Below are positions 46,136-54,288 of a stretch of 64,000 nucleotides of DNA, in pieces; position 1 is the first letter of the stretch; each line of letters opens with the position of its first letter. A program made the position numbers and the translations under genes. The notes under the pieces were generated by a model that saw only the letters and a list, made by a program, of their open reading frames with translations, was not told where the DNA came from and did not search any database. This DNA is from a cyanobacterium PCC 7702 (lineage in GTDB: Bacteria > Cyanobacteriota > Cyanobacteriia > Cyanobacteriales > Nostocaceae). Location: contig KB235926.1 in assembly GCA_000332255.1 (NCBI GenBank), forward strand, positions 3,935,018 through 3,999,017, read 5' to 3'.

Positions 46136-47707
46136 TTATATGCGTTGTGCACCTGGTTGATTATTTGAGACTACAAAAGAAGCTAGGGTGCTGATAGAAG
46201 CATTTTGTTCGGTAATGCTTGACACTACCCGGTAGTCACTTTGCCAGTAATGACGGTTGAGGTAGCAACGGACGTAACCTCGGAAAGCACCGTCAAAAAA
46301 CCTGGTATGGGGATTACCGCTCAAAGCAGCTTGTACTGGAGCGATAAACTCGGTGGGAAAGTTCGAAGAAATTGAAGTTCCGACGAACTCAGTACCCACG
46401 GTAGCTGAGGATGGATTAGTAAAGTCAACTTTGAGATCGTGTACCCAACTAGAGTGGATATCTCCACTAATGACAATTGGGTTTGAGGGTCGGCGCTGTT
46501 CTAAAAAATTAAGGAGCCTTTGGCGCGCGGCGATATAACCGTCCCACTGGTCCATGTTGAATAATTCTGTTTCTGGACGGGAATCGAAGTCGAATTCAGC
46601 TAACATGGTTTGCTGAGCGATCGCATTCCAGATTGCTGGCGATTTGTCTAATCCTCTCAGCAGCCATTGCTCCTGCTGCGTACCTGTCATAGTAGCATTG
46701 GTATCAAAGACTTGAGGACAGCGGGGCTTGAGTCCGTCACCGCAGGGTTGGTCGGTACGGTACTGGCGGGTATCTAATACGTGAAATTGTGCTAAGTCGC
46801 CAAAACTAAACCGTCGATACAACTGCAAATAGGGACCTTTGGGCAGCGAAGACGGACGCAGTGGCATGTGCTCGTAGTAAGCTTGATATGCATTGGCTCT
46901 TCGTACTGCAAACGCGGTCTGGCTTTGGTTTTCTTCAGGTATGAAGCCAGCATAGTTATTCTCAACTTCATGATCGTCCCAAGTGACAATCCAGGGAAAA
47001 GCAGCATGAGCAGCTTGTAAATGGGGATCGCTCTTGTACAGAGCATGACGGTTGCGATAGTCAGTAAGGGAGACTGTTTCAGGACTGTTATGCTGGCGTG
47101 GTCCACCCGGCAATGGACCGTATTCGTAAATATAGTCGCCCAGGTGAACGACAAAATCTAAATCCTCTTGTGCTAGATGTTGGTATGCTGTATAGTAACC
47201 GTTTTGCCAATCTTGACAGGAGACAAAGGCAAAGTTCAGTTTGGGAATAGGGGCAAAGAATGCTGCTGCTGTGCGGGTTCTGCCAATGGGACTGAGTTCG
47301 TTGCCTGCTTGGAATTGATACCAATACCACTGTCCGGGTTTGAGCCCGCGTACTTCCACGTGTACCGAGTGTGCTAACTCTGGAGTCGCTATTGCTTTTC
47401 CGCGCTGGACAATCTTTTTCATTTTTTCGTCTAGGGCAACCTGCCACCGTACCATAACGTTTTCTGGTGGCATTCCCCCTCCATGCAGGGGATCGGGAGC
47501 TAGACGCGTCCACAAGACAACGCTGTCCGGTAATGGCTCGCCAGAGGCTACTCCGAGACTGAATGGATAAGCAGAAAACCTGGGTTTTGCCATCACAGGG
47601 CGCAATCGACTAACTAGTGTTAAACCTGTTAGCAATCCCGCGCCTATTAAAAAACTCCGCCGCCGACATCGAGTTTTGAGTAAGCGATCGCTTTGTATAA
47701 GCTCCAT
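46136..47707 (-). CDS. phoD: PhoD-family phosphodiesterase/alkaline phosphatase D
   Basis: A 523-residue exported enzyme. Starting at the ATG ending 47707, it has a twin-arginine signal (CRRRSFLIGAGLLTGLTLVSRLRPVMA). PhoD landmarks are PFSLGVASGEPLPDSVVLWTRLAPDPL, the metal-binding VSCQDWQNGYY and HLGDYIYEYG blocks, TWDDHEVENNYAG, and ISGDIHSSWVHDLK near the end. PhoD enzymes need Ca/Fe and act on phosphate mono- and diesters. No Pho box is obvious. It is odd to find it inside a sulfur island. Confidence 0.9.
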   Translation of the reverse strand: MELIQSDRLLKTRCRRRSFLIGAGLLTGLTLVSRLRPVMAKPRFSAYPFSLGVASGEPLPDSVVLWTRLAPDPLHGGGMPPENVMVRWQVALDEKMKKIVQRGKAIATPELAHSVHVEVRGLKPGQWYWYQFQAGNELSPIGRTRTAAAFFAPIPKLNFAFVSCQDWQNGYYTAYQHLAQEDLDFVVHLGDYIYEYGPLPGGPRQHNSPETVSLTDYRNRHALYKSDPHLQAAHAAFPWIVTWDDHEVENNYAGFIPEENQSQTAFAVRRANAYQAYYEHMPLRPSSLPKGPYLQLYRRFSFGDLAQFHVLDTRQYRTDQPCGDGLKPRCPQVFDTNATMTGTQQEQWLLRGLDKSPAIWNAIAQQTMLAEFDFDSRPETELFNMDQWDGYIAARQRLLNFLEQRRPSNPIVISGDIHSSWVHDLKVDFTNPSSATVGTEFVGTSISSNFPTEFIAPVQAALSGNPHTRFFDGAFRGYVRCYLNRHYWQSDYRVVSSITEQNASISTLASFVVSNNQPGAQRI

Positions 47708-47907
47708 TGTTGTAATTTTGTCTCTAAGGGTCGCTGCAATAGGCAATACGAAGCTATCAAGCCAAACCCAAGTAGAAATTAAGAACACGTTAAAGTTAAC
47801 TGCTCGACAGCTTAAGCAAACTACCAAGCAATTAACTACTGTTAGGGTGCAAGCAAAATTGAGGTACTCGTGCAGGCGGCAGTGTCTTAGTTTTTAGTCT
47901 TGCATTC

Positions 47908-48816
47908 TTAAGCGATAACTAATGGTGGGGTGTAGGCAGAAGAATCTCCCTTGATAGCTTGGCTGCGTTGACCATCAATGCTGATGGGAACCTCACCAGC
48001 AATTGTCACTCGTTGCACGCGGCGGGGCTGGTCGCCATAATCAGCGATCGCGTAATGTTGAGTAGCACGGTTATCCCAGAATGCAACATCCCCAACTTGC
48101 CAACGCCAGCGAACCGTGTTCTCAGGACGTGTTATGTATGACTGTAACAATCGAAGAATATCGGTTGATTCTGTTGTTGATAAACCGCGAAACTGGCGAA
48201 CAAACCCACCAAGAAGCAAACTGCGCTCTCCAGATTCAGGATGAACGCGCACAACTGGATGTAAGGTCTCGTATACAGTTGAAGTGAAAACATCTCGGTA
48301 TGCTTTGACTTCTTCAGGAAGATCGATAGGTGTGACGTAGTCAAAAGCATTGCTGTGCACTGCCCAAAGTTGGTCTGCAAGATTGCGCAAATGAGTTGGT
48401 AAATCTTGGTATGCAGTAACTGTGTTTGCCCAAATGGTGTCGCCTCCTTCTCGAGGGATAACAAGCGCCCGTAATATAGAACCAAGGGGAGGACGATCTA
48501 CAAAGGTGACATCGGTATGCCAAGTATTGGCGCGATTGACAGTTCGACCATAATCCAGATCAAGAACCTGCGGGTGATCTGGTAACGACGGTACCGTTGG
48601 ATGAGCTGTCGTAACTTCGCCAAACTGTCGAGCAAAGGCAACCTGTCCCTTAGCGTCTAGCTGCTGGCGACGGAAGAAAATTACCTTGTATTGAATCAGC
48701 GCTTTGCGAAGTGAGGCAATAACTTCATTGCCAAGCTCAGCACTCAGATCGATACCTACAATTTCAGCTCCTATACGTCCTGCAATTGGTTGAACGTCAA
48801 AGTATTTAAAACTCAT
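47908..48816 (-). CDS. TauD/TfdA-family Fe(II)/2-oxoglutarate dioxygenase
   Basis: From the ATG ending 48816 the protein has 302 residues. The iron-binding facial triad is His100 and Asp102 (NTWHTDVTF) with His254 (RATQHYAIADYG); Arg269 (RRVQRVTIAGE) fits the 2-oxoglutarate carboxylate. TauD enzymes oxidise taurine or alkylsulfonates and release sulfite; other family members act on alkylsulfates or herbicides. The island context supports a sulfonate or sulfate ester substrate. Element copy 5 lies about 150 nt upstream of its start. Confidence 0.9.
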   Translation of the reverse strand: MSFKYFDVQPIAGRIGAEIVGIDLSAELGNEVIASLRKALIQYKVIFFRRQQLDAKGQVAFARQFGEVTTAHPTVPSLPDHPQVLDLDYGRTVNRANTWHTDVTFVDRPPLGSILRALVIPREGGDTIWANTVTAYQDLPTHLRNLADQLWAVHSNAFDYVTPIDLPEEVKAYRDVFTSTVYETLHPVVRVHPESGERSLLLGGFVRQFRGLSTTESTDILRLLQSYITRPENTVRWRWQVGDVAFWDNRATQHYAIADYGDQPRRVQRVTIAGEVPISIDGQRSQAIKGDSSAYTPPLVIA

Positions 48817-48969
48817 ATGTTTGTATCTCCCCAGAGCTTTTACTAGTTCTTTCCGCAAGCCTTTGAGTAGCAAGCACTTGTCAAGTGTTTCTTTACAGTC
48901 TGTTGCTATTCCGTGTCAGAGTGAAAATTTCTAAACTTTATCTCTGCCACAATTTGCCACTGCCAAAAA

Positions 48970-48995
48970 TACTGTAAGTCTATCAATAAACCGTA
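48970..48995. promoter_or_regulatory. Island element, copy 5
   Basis: TACTGTA and AACCGTA boxes 19 nt apart around GTCTATC, upstream of the TauD-type gene (opposite strand). The rest of the 48817-49185 gap is repeat DNA. Confidence 0.68.
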
Positions 48996-49131
48996 TTTTT
49001 TAATGTAAGTAGGTTACCATATAAATTCTTTAGAAATCAAGCACTTAGTTTGTAGTAAGCACTTCGGTGCTGGTTGGTATCAGTGGTTGCACGCTTGTAG
49101 TAAGGACAAAGTGTGCTTTTTAGAAGACGAA

Positions 49132-49162
49132 TTTACAAGTACTAAAGTACTTACTACTAACC
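49132..49162. repeat. Dispersed repeat (AGTACTAAAGTACTTACTAC)
   Basis: The 20-mer AGTACTAAAGTACTTACTAC appears here and again near 57514-57533, and a palindromic relative (AGTACTTAAGTACT) lies at 52846-52859. It belongs to a short repeat family scattered in this part of the window. Confidence 0.6.
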
Positions 49163-49185
49163 TATTGCTGGTTGATACTAATCGC

Positions 49186-49806
49186 TTAAGTGGTGGTTAC
49201 GAGTCCGTTATTGAGTTTGGCAGTCACAGTTGCAAGCTTGCTACCTAGTTCCAGGATAGCTTCCTGTTGTGCTCGCTCGCGTAAATTGCCATTTTCATCA
49301 AAAGCCTGGGATGCATTGCTAATAGCTTTTTGGTCTGGTAAGACTAAAACCCCGATATTGCCGAGAATAGAGCGGACATGAATCAATCCTCGCAAACCGC
49401 CCAATGCTCCAGGAGAAGCACTCATCAAAACTGCTACTTTCTGTTTGAAACATGCTAAAGGAGGTTCATCTGGTTCGGGACGGGAGGCCCAATCAATAGC
49501 ATTCTTCAGCAGTGGAGTAATGGAACTGTTGTATTCTGGACAGGCAATTAGAAATCCTTGATGTCCTTTCATTAATGCCTTAAGTTTGCGAGCATTTTCT
49601 GGAAGACCTTCAGCTGCTTCCAAATCCTGGTCGTATAGGGGAAGGGGAAGGTCGCGAAAATCTAAATAGGTAACTTCTGCACCAGCTGCTTTGGCTCCTT
49701 GGGCGGCAATTTTCACCAATTTTTTGTTAAAAGAGTCTTTTCGAGCACTCCCAGCAAAGGCGAGGATTTTAGTAGCGATCGCAAGTTTCTCTGTTTCAGG
49801 GCTCAT
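49186..49806 (-). CDS. NAD(P)H-dependent FMN reductase
   Basis: A 206-residue flavodoxin-like protein (from MSPETEKLA). FMN-binding loops read AFAGSARKDSFNKKLVKIA and ACPEYNSSITPLLKNAIDWASRP, the latter typical of SsuE/ChrR-like reductases; MSASPGALGGLRGLIHVRSIL follows. Such enzymes give reduced FMN to two-component monooxygenases. Its place at the end of the island makes it a plausible partner of the SfnB-like enzyme (inference). An upstream Met in the same frame adds nine residues. Confidence 0.86.
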   Translation of the reverse strand: MSPETEKLAIATKILAFAGSARKDSFNKKLVKIAAQGAKAAGAEVTYLDFRDLPLPLYDQDLEAAEGLPENARKLKALMKGHQGFLIACPEYNSSITPLLKNAIDWASRPEPDEPPLACFKQKVAVLMSASPGALGGLRGLIHVRSILGNIGVLVLPDQKAISNASQAFDENGNLRERAQQEAILELGSKLATVTAKLNNGLVTTT

Positions 49807-50084
49807 ACATTCCCAACCACTAAGATAGCGCAAAAAAGTTATTGATCGAGAGTCTTAGTCTCGCACCTAACTAGGTGCTAATCACTTCATTTATATTAAT
49901 TGAAATCATTATTTCTATCAGAAAGCGAATTAGTAATGTGAATCAATCCTGTAAGGTTTGTAATTTGCTTGAGCTTGTCAGGATTTCCGATTGTGTGGAT
50001 GCATCGAATGCAGCTATCCCCAATATCTGAGGTTACGTCCATAAAAATCACCTTCTCTACGAGAGTTGAATAACAATTCACGTG

Positions 50085-51053
50085 TCAAACAGACTTACCA
50101 ATTAATGTATTATTTTTTTTATTATTTACAGTATTTTCAACTAGCCATTCTAAAGGGCGAGGCTGGAAGCCCAATTCACGTTTGGCTTTTGCATTTGAGA
50201 CACCTCGTAACTGAGTGCCGTAAAAGACAAATTTTGCACCACCTGCCTTCAAAGCCTGTTCCACTGAGACGTGGATAGGCGGTGGAGCGTTGAGCCAGCG
50301 AGCATAAGCTGGAAGCCACACACTCATCTGCAAAGGTTGCTCGTCGGCGATGATGTAAACGCCAGGATTACCCTGCTCGACTGCTTTAGCTGTGGCGATC
50401 GCTGCATCTTCAACATGAATCCGCGACCAGACGCCTTTTCCATTTGCAACGATAGGAAACTGTTGCTGACGAACTTGTTTGGCAATATCTCCATCGGGAG
50501 CGTACCAAGTACCGGGTCCGTAGAAGAAGCCGTAACGCAGAACAATTCCTTCTAAATTCGGTACTGCAAGTAAGCGACGTTCAATTAAGGCGATAGTGCG
50601 GATACCGTCTGCGATCGCAGTTGGTGCATCAAGGGCCAAGCTTGTTTCCTCATCTATCTGCCAATCCTGGACTGGGATCTGCCCAAAATGCAATTGACTG
50701 GAAAATGTATCGCCGCACGCCAGCTGCTTGCGCTGCTGCCAGTACATTTCCCCCTCCTTCTCGACGCAGGCGATTGTTTGCTTGTGCTGCTGCTCGCATT
50801 GACTCTTGAGTGTAGGTTTTAGGCAGACAAGTGAGTTGTTCTATCGCTACTTTTGGCTGAATGCGGTGAATGGCATTGTTAATAGCGCCAGTTCAAACAC
50901 GTTAGCAACAACGACTTCTACACCCTGTGCAGCCAAGGTCTGGGCTTTTTCTGGAGAACGGGTCAAGACCACCACATCGTATCCTTTCTTAAGTAATTGC
51001 TCAACTAAAGGACGACCGATCGCTCCGGTTGCACCTGCTACAAAAATTTTCAT
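50085..51053 (-). pseudogene. NAD(P)-dependent epimerase/dehydratase with two compensating frameshifts
   Basis: The N-terminal Rossmann part (MKIFVAGATGAIGRPLVEQLLKKGYDVVVLTRSPEKAQ) and the C-terminal part (TIALIERRLLAVPNLEGIVLRYGFFYGPGTWY to LEWLVENTVNN) are in one frame, but the middle (INNAIHRIQPKVAIEQLTCLPKTYTQESMRAAAQ to AAGVRRYIFQSIAFWADPSPGLAD, about 50650-50890) is in another. One base was lost near 50850-50893 and one gained near 50650-50680. Stops appear at 50847 in the main frame and 50652 in the middle frame. Total length is normal for an extended NAD-epimerase. Confidence 0.8.
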
Positions 51054-51086
51054 ATCCAAATACCTGGAAATATCAAGTATTCATAG

Positions 51087-51605
51087 CTAAGACGAAGGGA
51101 CATTGTTGTTTGTGACAGTTATGGATGGAAAAGTGGTGGGTATTTCCACTAAGACAGAGGCTATAAGGGCGCTTAAGCCTGCTAGATGGCAGAAAAATCT
51201 TGCCAGGTGCGAATATTCCCACTGGTTGCGTAACTGTTGCCAATTTGTCGGTATTGATGTGGGTGTGGCTTTGCGAAAGATAATATTTGCTGGTTCGGTA
51301 AAGGCGAAGAAAATGACTGGAAACGCCAGCAACATAAATCCCACAGCTAAAAGCGTCAGTGGCAATGCTTTTTGATGTTTGCGCACTAAAATTGCCAGGG
51401 CGATCGCTGCAAGCGGTGCAAGCACTTCAATGAATGCACCAATGTTTGGCGGTCCAAAAGCTACATACAAACTGTTTTGCAGCATAACGTCAAGCCAACC
51501 AGGATACTGCATTTTCGCCGGGAGTTCGAGGGCGTGACAAAACGCCATTCCTGTCACTAGAGCCGACAAAACGATGGTTAGCAAGCGCCAAATTCTTAAA
51601 AACAT
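51087..51605 (-). CDS. DUF1772 (anthrone oxygenase-like) membrane protein
   Basis: A 172-residue protein with about four membrane helices: LLTIVLSALVTGMAFCHALELPAKM, IGAFIEVLAPLAAIALAIL, LPLTLLAVGFMLLAFPVIFFAF and HLAGLSALIASVLVEI. NQWEYSHLARFFCHLAGL fits DUF1772. Some members are anthrone oxygenases; here the substrate is unknown. Its start overlaps the end of the methyltransferase gene by 10 nt, so the two are translationally coupled. Confidence 0.75.
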   Translation of the reverse strand: MFLRIWRLLTIVLSALVTGMAFCHALELPAKMQYPGWLDVMLQNSLYVAFGPPNIGAFIEVLAPLAAIALAILVRKHQKALPLTLLAVGFMLLAFPVIFFAFTEPANIIFRKATPTSIPTNWQQLRNQWEYSHLARFFCHLAGLSALIASVLVEIPTTFPSITVTNNNVPSS

Positions 51606-52210
51606 GATTGAGTTTCCTCCCATGATTTTTTGGCTAAAACACAGAATCCTTGTTGTGTCTCGACGAAAGTTATCTCTGTAAATCCAGCTAGCTCCAGCGT
51701 TTCCAGCAATCCAACTTTTGATTGTCTAGACTGGGGGGTAAATCCAAGCGCAATCTTGCCACCCGCCTTGAGCACCCGACGTATTTCTTGCAGTCCAGCC
51801 ATAACATCAAACCAAACTTGCATCGAGTTGATTGTTAATGCTTTATCAAAAGTGCGATCGCTAAAAGGTAGTTGTTCGACCGACCCATGTTGAAGTTGAA
51901 CCAAACCTGCTTTGATTGCTTTTGCATTTCTCGATGTAGCTTGTGCAACCATTTCCTTAGAAACATCTATTCCCGCTATCAAACCTCTTGACGCCGCACC
52001 TGCTAACATTTGAATTCCCACTCCAGGGCCAAATCCAACTTCTAGCACCTTGTCTTGTGGTTGAACGTCTAGTAAATGAATTACCCGCTGAGTAAAATCG
52101 TGTTTGGTGTGAGCTAAAATTATGCCACCCAATCGACCCAGTACTCCCTTAGGGCGTCCAAACATCCGCATGAGCAGGCTATCCGCAATTCCCAAATACA
52201 ACTTTTGCAT
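51596..52210 (-). CDS. Class I SAM-dependent methyltransferase
   Basis: A 204-residue enzyme with SAM motif I VLEVGFGPGVGIQML (about 54-68), IDVSKEMVAQA, the VEQLPFSDRTFDKALTINSMQVW block and LKAGGKIALGF. It belongs to the Methyltransf_11/UbiE-like group; the acceptor is not deducible. It heads a minus-strand operon (methyltransferase, DUF1772 protein, damaged epimerase) divergent from a MarR-type gene, whose two operators lie in the intergenic region. Confidence 0.88.
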   Translation of the reverse strand: MQKLYLGIADSLLMRMFGRPKGVLGRLGGIILAHTKHDFTQRVIHLLDVQPQDKVLEVGFGPGVGIQMLAGAASRGLIAGIDVSKEMVAQATSRNAKAIKAGLVQLQHGSVEQLPFSDRTFDKALTINSMQVWFDVMAGLQEIRRVLKAGGKIALGFTPQSRQSKVGLLETLELAGFTEITFVETQQGFCVLAKKSWEETQSCF

Positions 52211-52241
52211 GGCTTGGGGGGAAAATCAGTCATACTCTCAT

Positions 52242-52280
52242 AATGACAACTAATTGTCATTTTGACTATTAATTGTTATT
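52242..52280. promoter_or_regulatory. Tandem MarR-type operators
   Basis: AATGACAA-CTAA-TTGTCATT (52242-52261) is a perfect inverted repeat. A second, imperfect copy at 52263-52280 matches 15 of the last 18 bases. The two are 19 nt apart, about two helical turns, between the divergent methyltransferase and MarR genes. Confidence 0.75.
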
Positions 52281-52314
52281 TATGGAAATATTTATGGAAA
52301 ATCAACTTTTGTAA

Positions 52315-52836
52315 ATGCTACAGGCAATGACAAAGCAAGCAATTAAAAGAAGCGAAGCAAAAGCTGCAATGGAAGAATTAGTCATCGAAATTGTGACAAC
52401 ATTTTTTCTCCTACGGGCTGAAGGAATGCGAATTGGGGTAGTTTCGCCCTCGGGAGAAGGTTACTGGAGTATGTTGCGGATTTTGAAGATGAATGGTCCG
52501 CAAACGGTACCGCAGATTGCACGGTATCGTTATGTACCTCGTCAGAGTATTCAGAAACTAGCCAATCAAATGCTCCAAGATGGAGTGATTGAGTTAATCA
52601 ACAATCCTGCTCACAAGCGCTCGAAACTGTTGCGTCTGACTCCCAAAGGAGAAGCTGTTTTCCAAAAATTGAGCGATCGCTTTTCCTGGCTGTGCGAAAC
52701 TCTAGCAAAACGGCAAGATGCAGTTCAGTTGCAAAATGCAGTGGTTGTCGTGAAACACCTGCGCGAGCAACTCAAACAGATGCTAGAGCAAGAGAATCAA
52801 ATACATAGTAGTCAAAATGACTATAAATGTTCGTAG
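52315..52836 (+). CDS. MarR-type winged-helix regulator
   Basis: A 173-residue protein. The winged helix runs from YWSMLRILKMNGPQTVPQIARYRYVPRQSIQKLANQMLQDGVIEL to the wing NPAHKRSKLLRLTPKGEAVFQKL (about 55-118), and flanking helices at both ends form the dimer, as in MarR. It probably represses itself and the divergent methyltransferase operon through the tandem operators just upstream. An effector such as a phenolic or drug-like compound is usual for the family. ATG 52315 or 52327 may be the start. Confidence 0.87.
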   Translation: MLQAMTKQAIKRSEAKAAMEELVIEIVTTFFLLRAEGMRIGVVSPSGEGYWSMLRILKMNGPQTVPQIARYRYVPRQSIQKLANQMLQDGVIELINNPAHKRSKLLRLTPKGEAVFQKLSDRFSWLCETLAKRQDAVQLQNAVVVVKHLREQLKQMLEQENQIHSSQNDYKCS

Positions 52837-52871
52837 TTTCTAGCAAGTACTTAAGTACTGACTAGAAACTA
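52834..52871. repeat. Hairpin overlapping the MarR stop codon
   Basis: TAGTTTCTAG (52834-52843) pairs perfectly with CTAGAAACTA (52862-52871); the loop holds the palindrome AGTACTTAAGTACT. The first three bases are the stop codon of the MarR-type gene. Confidence 0.7.
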
Positions 52872-53003
52872 TGTGTTTAAAGTATTAGTTGCTTTTACAA
52901 TTAAATTAAGTTAACTCTGGTTAACATGCTTAGTATTAATTTTGGGTTGAGTATTAACCAGAATGGGAATTTTAATTGCTGAGCCTAGAACCTATATATT
53001 TTG

Positions 53004-54242
53004 TTATGTAGTCTGTTTGCTAAATTCTTGGTTAGATACCTGTTTGGGTTGACTGTAATTTTCTATAATTTGCTCGACGACATTTCTGTAGACTTGTGCA
53101 AATTTCTCTCTTGTATGGTTGGCTCTTGCATATTCCCATACTTTGTAAGACATAGTTTTCAGTTGTGGAGCAGGTAGATTGGAAATTCTTCTTACTGTTG
53201 CTTTGATTTCTTCAATCGAGCAAATTTTTAGAATCACTCCGAAGTCATGAACATCTACACCTGTTTCGTAGCTGATGATGGGAATTAATCCACTATGCAA
53301 GCAAGTTATCACTGCGCCTGATTGTCCTTCGCAACCAGAAGGATAAACAAGACCCAAGCATTTTTTTGTTAATTCTAAAAAATCAGGACTGGTAACATCA
53401 ATCCACCCATATGTATGAATGTTAGGTGTTTCATAAAGTTCTTTATAAAAAGCTTGTTCAAATGCTTTATCATCCTGAATTGGTCCACAAACAGTAAGGT
53501 GAAAATCTGACATCTCAGCAAAAGCGTCTAAAACTAAGTCTAATCCTTTGAGAACTAGCGCGCCGCTTCCTAACCACAAGAAATGCTTCCTTACAACCTC
53601 AAAATCTTTATCCTCTGACCAAGGATAAACAGCTGGTGCAGAAATGGGAATGCGATACATTGGTTTGTTAGCATATTTATATGTGCTTTCGGTGAAATCA
53701 TTTCCCAAAACAGTAGCGCAATCTGCGTATTCAATTCCCAAGTTGGGAACCTCATAACGTTGTGGACGAAGAGTTATACCTTTGCGTTGCTGTAACTGTA
53801 GAAGTCTGGTACATTCAGCGGCATTTCGAAATATCATATTCGCAATATCAGCGTGAAAAATTTTCACGCAATCTTGATTGATGAATGGTGAAAGAGATTC
53901 CAGGCGATCGCGAATGTCAATGAAAAAAGCATACTTTTTTTTTGGAATGAATTTATGGTTATGGAACTGGATAACGTCAACACTATAACCAAGATCTAAA
54001 AAAGTTTGTGCTATTTGCCTAACTTCCCAGTGCCAAGTATGATCGTGAGGCAGTGATTGACCAGGTTTGACACAAAAAGGTTCAATACGATACGACAAAA
54101 GAACATTTCCCTTAGAAGTTTGTTGTGGTTTTAGTGAAACCACTCTAAAACATTTCATATACTTAATACGAGCTTGGATCTTTTGGAATAAAAAATTTAT
54201 CAAATTCTTCACCGGCTCGATTATTTTTTTCATTCCATCCAC
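53004..54242 (-). CDS. Glycosyltransferase, GT4-like
   Basis: A 412-residue protein. The N-terminal half has HTWHWEVRQIAQTFLDLGYSVDVIQFH, and the C-terminal half contains HFLWLGSGALVLKGLDLVLDAFAEMSDFHLTVCG and CLGLVYPSGCEGQSGAVITCLHSGLIPIISYETG, the sugar-nucleotide binding region of GT-B enzymes (Glu of CEGQSG). It probably adds a sugar to a surface polysaccharide or lipid. It is the last of a minus-strand cluster with a GT2 enzyme and a damaged C-methyltransferase. Several Met codons near the start leave the N-terminus uncertain. Confidence 0.82.
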   Translation of the reverse strand: MDGMKKIIEPVKNLINFLFQKIQARIKYMKCFRVVSLKPQQTSKGNVLLSYRIEPFCVKPGQSLPHDHTWHWEVRQIAQTFLDLGYSVDVIQFHNHKFIPKKKYAFFIDIRDRLESLSPFINQDCVKIFHADIANMIFRNAAECTRLLQLQQRKGITLRPQRYEVPNLGIEYADCATVLGNDFTESTYKYANKPMYRIPISAPAVYPWSEDKDFEVVRKHFLWLGSGALVLKGLDLVLDAFAEMSDFHLTVCGPIQDDKAFEQAFYKELYETPNIHTYGWIDVTSPDFLELTKKCLGLVYPSGCEGQSGAVITCLHSGLIPIISYETGVDVHDFGVILKICSIEEIKATVRRISNLPAPQLKTMSYKVWEYARANHTREKFAQVYRNVVEQIIENYSQPKQVSNQEFSKQTT

Positions 54243-54288
54243 CTGTAGTTCATTTTTTCATACTATTTTGATGAATTTGAGATTATAA

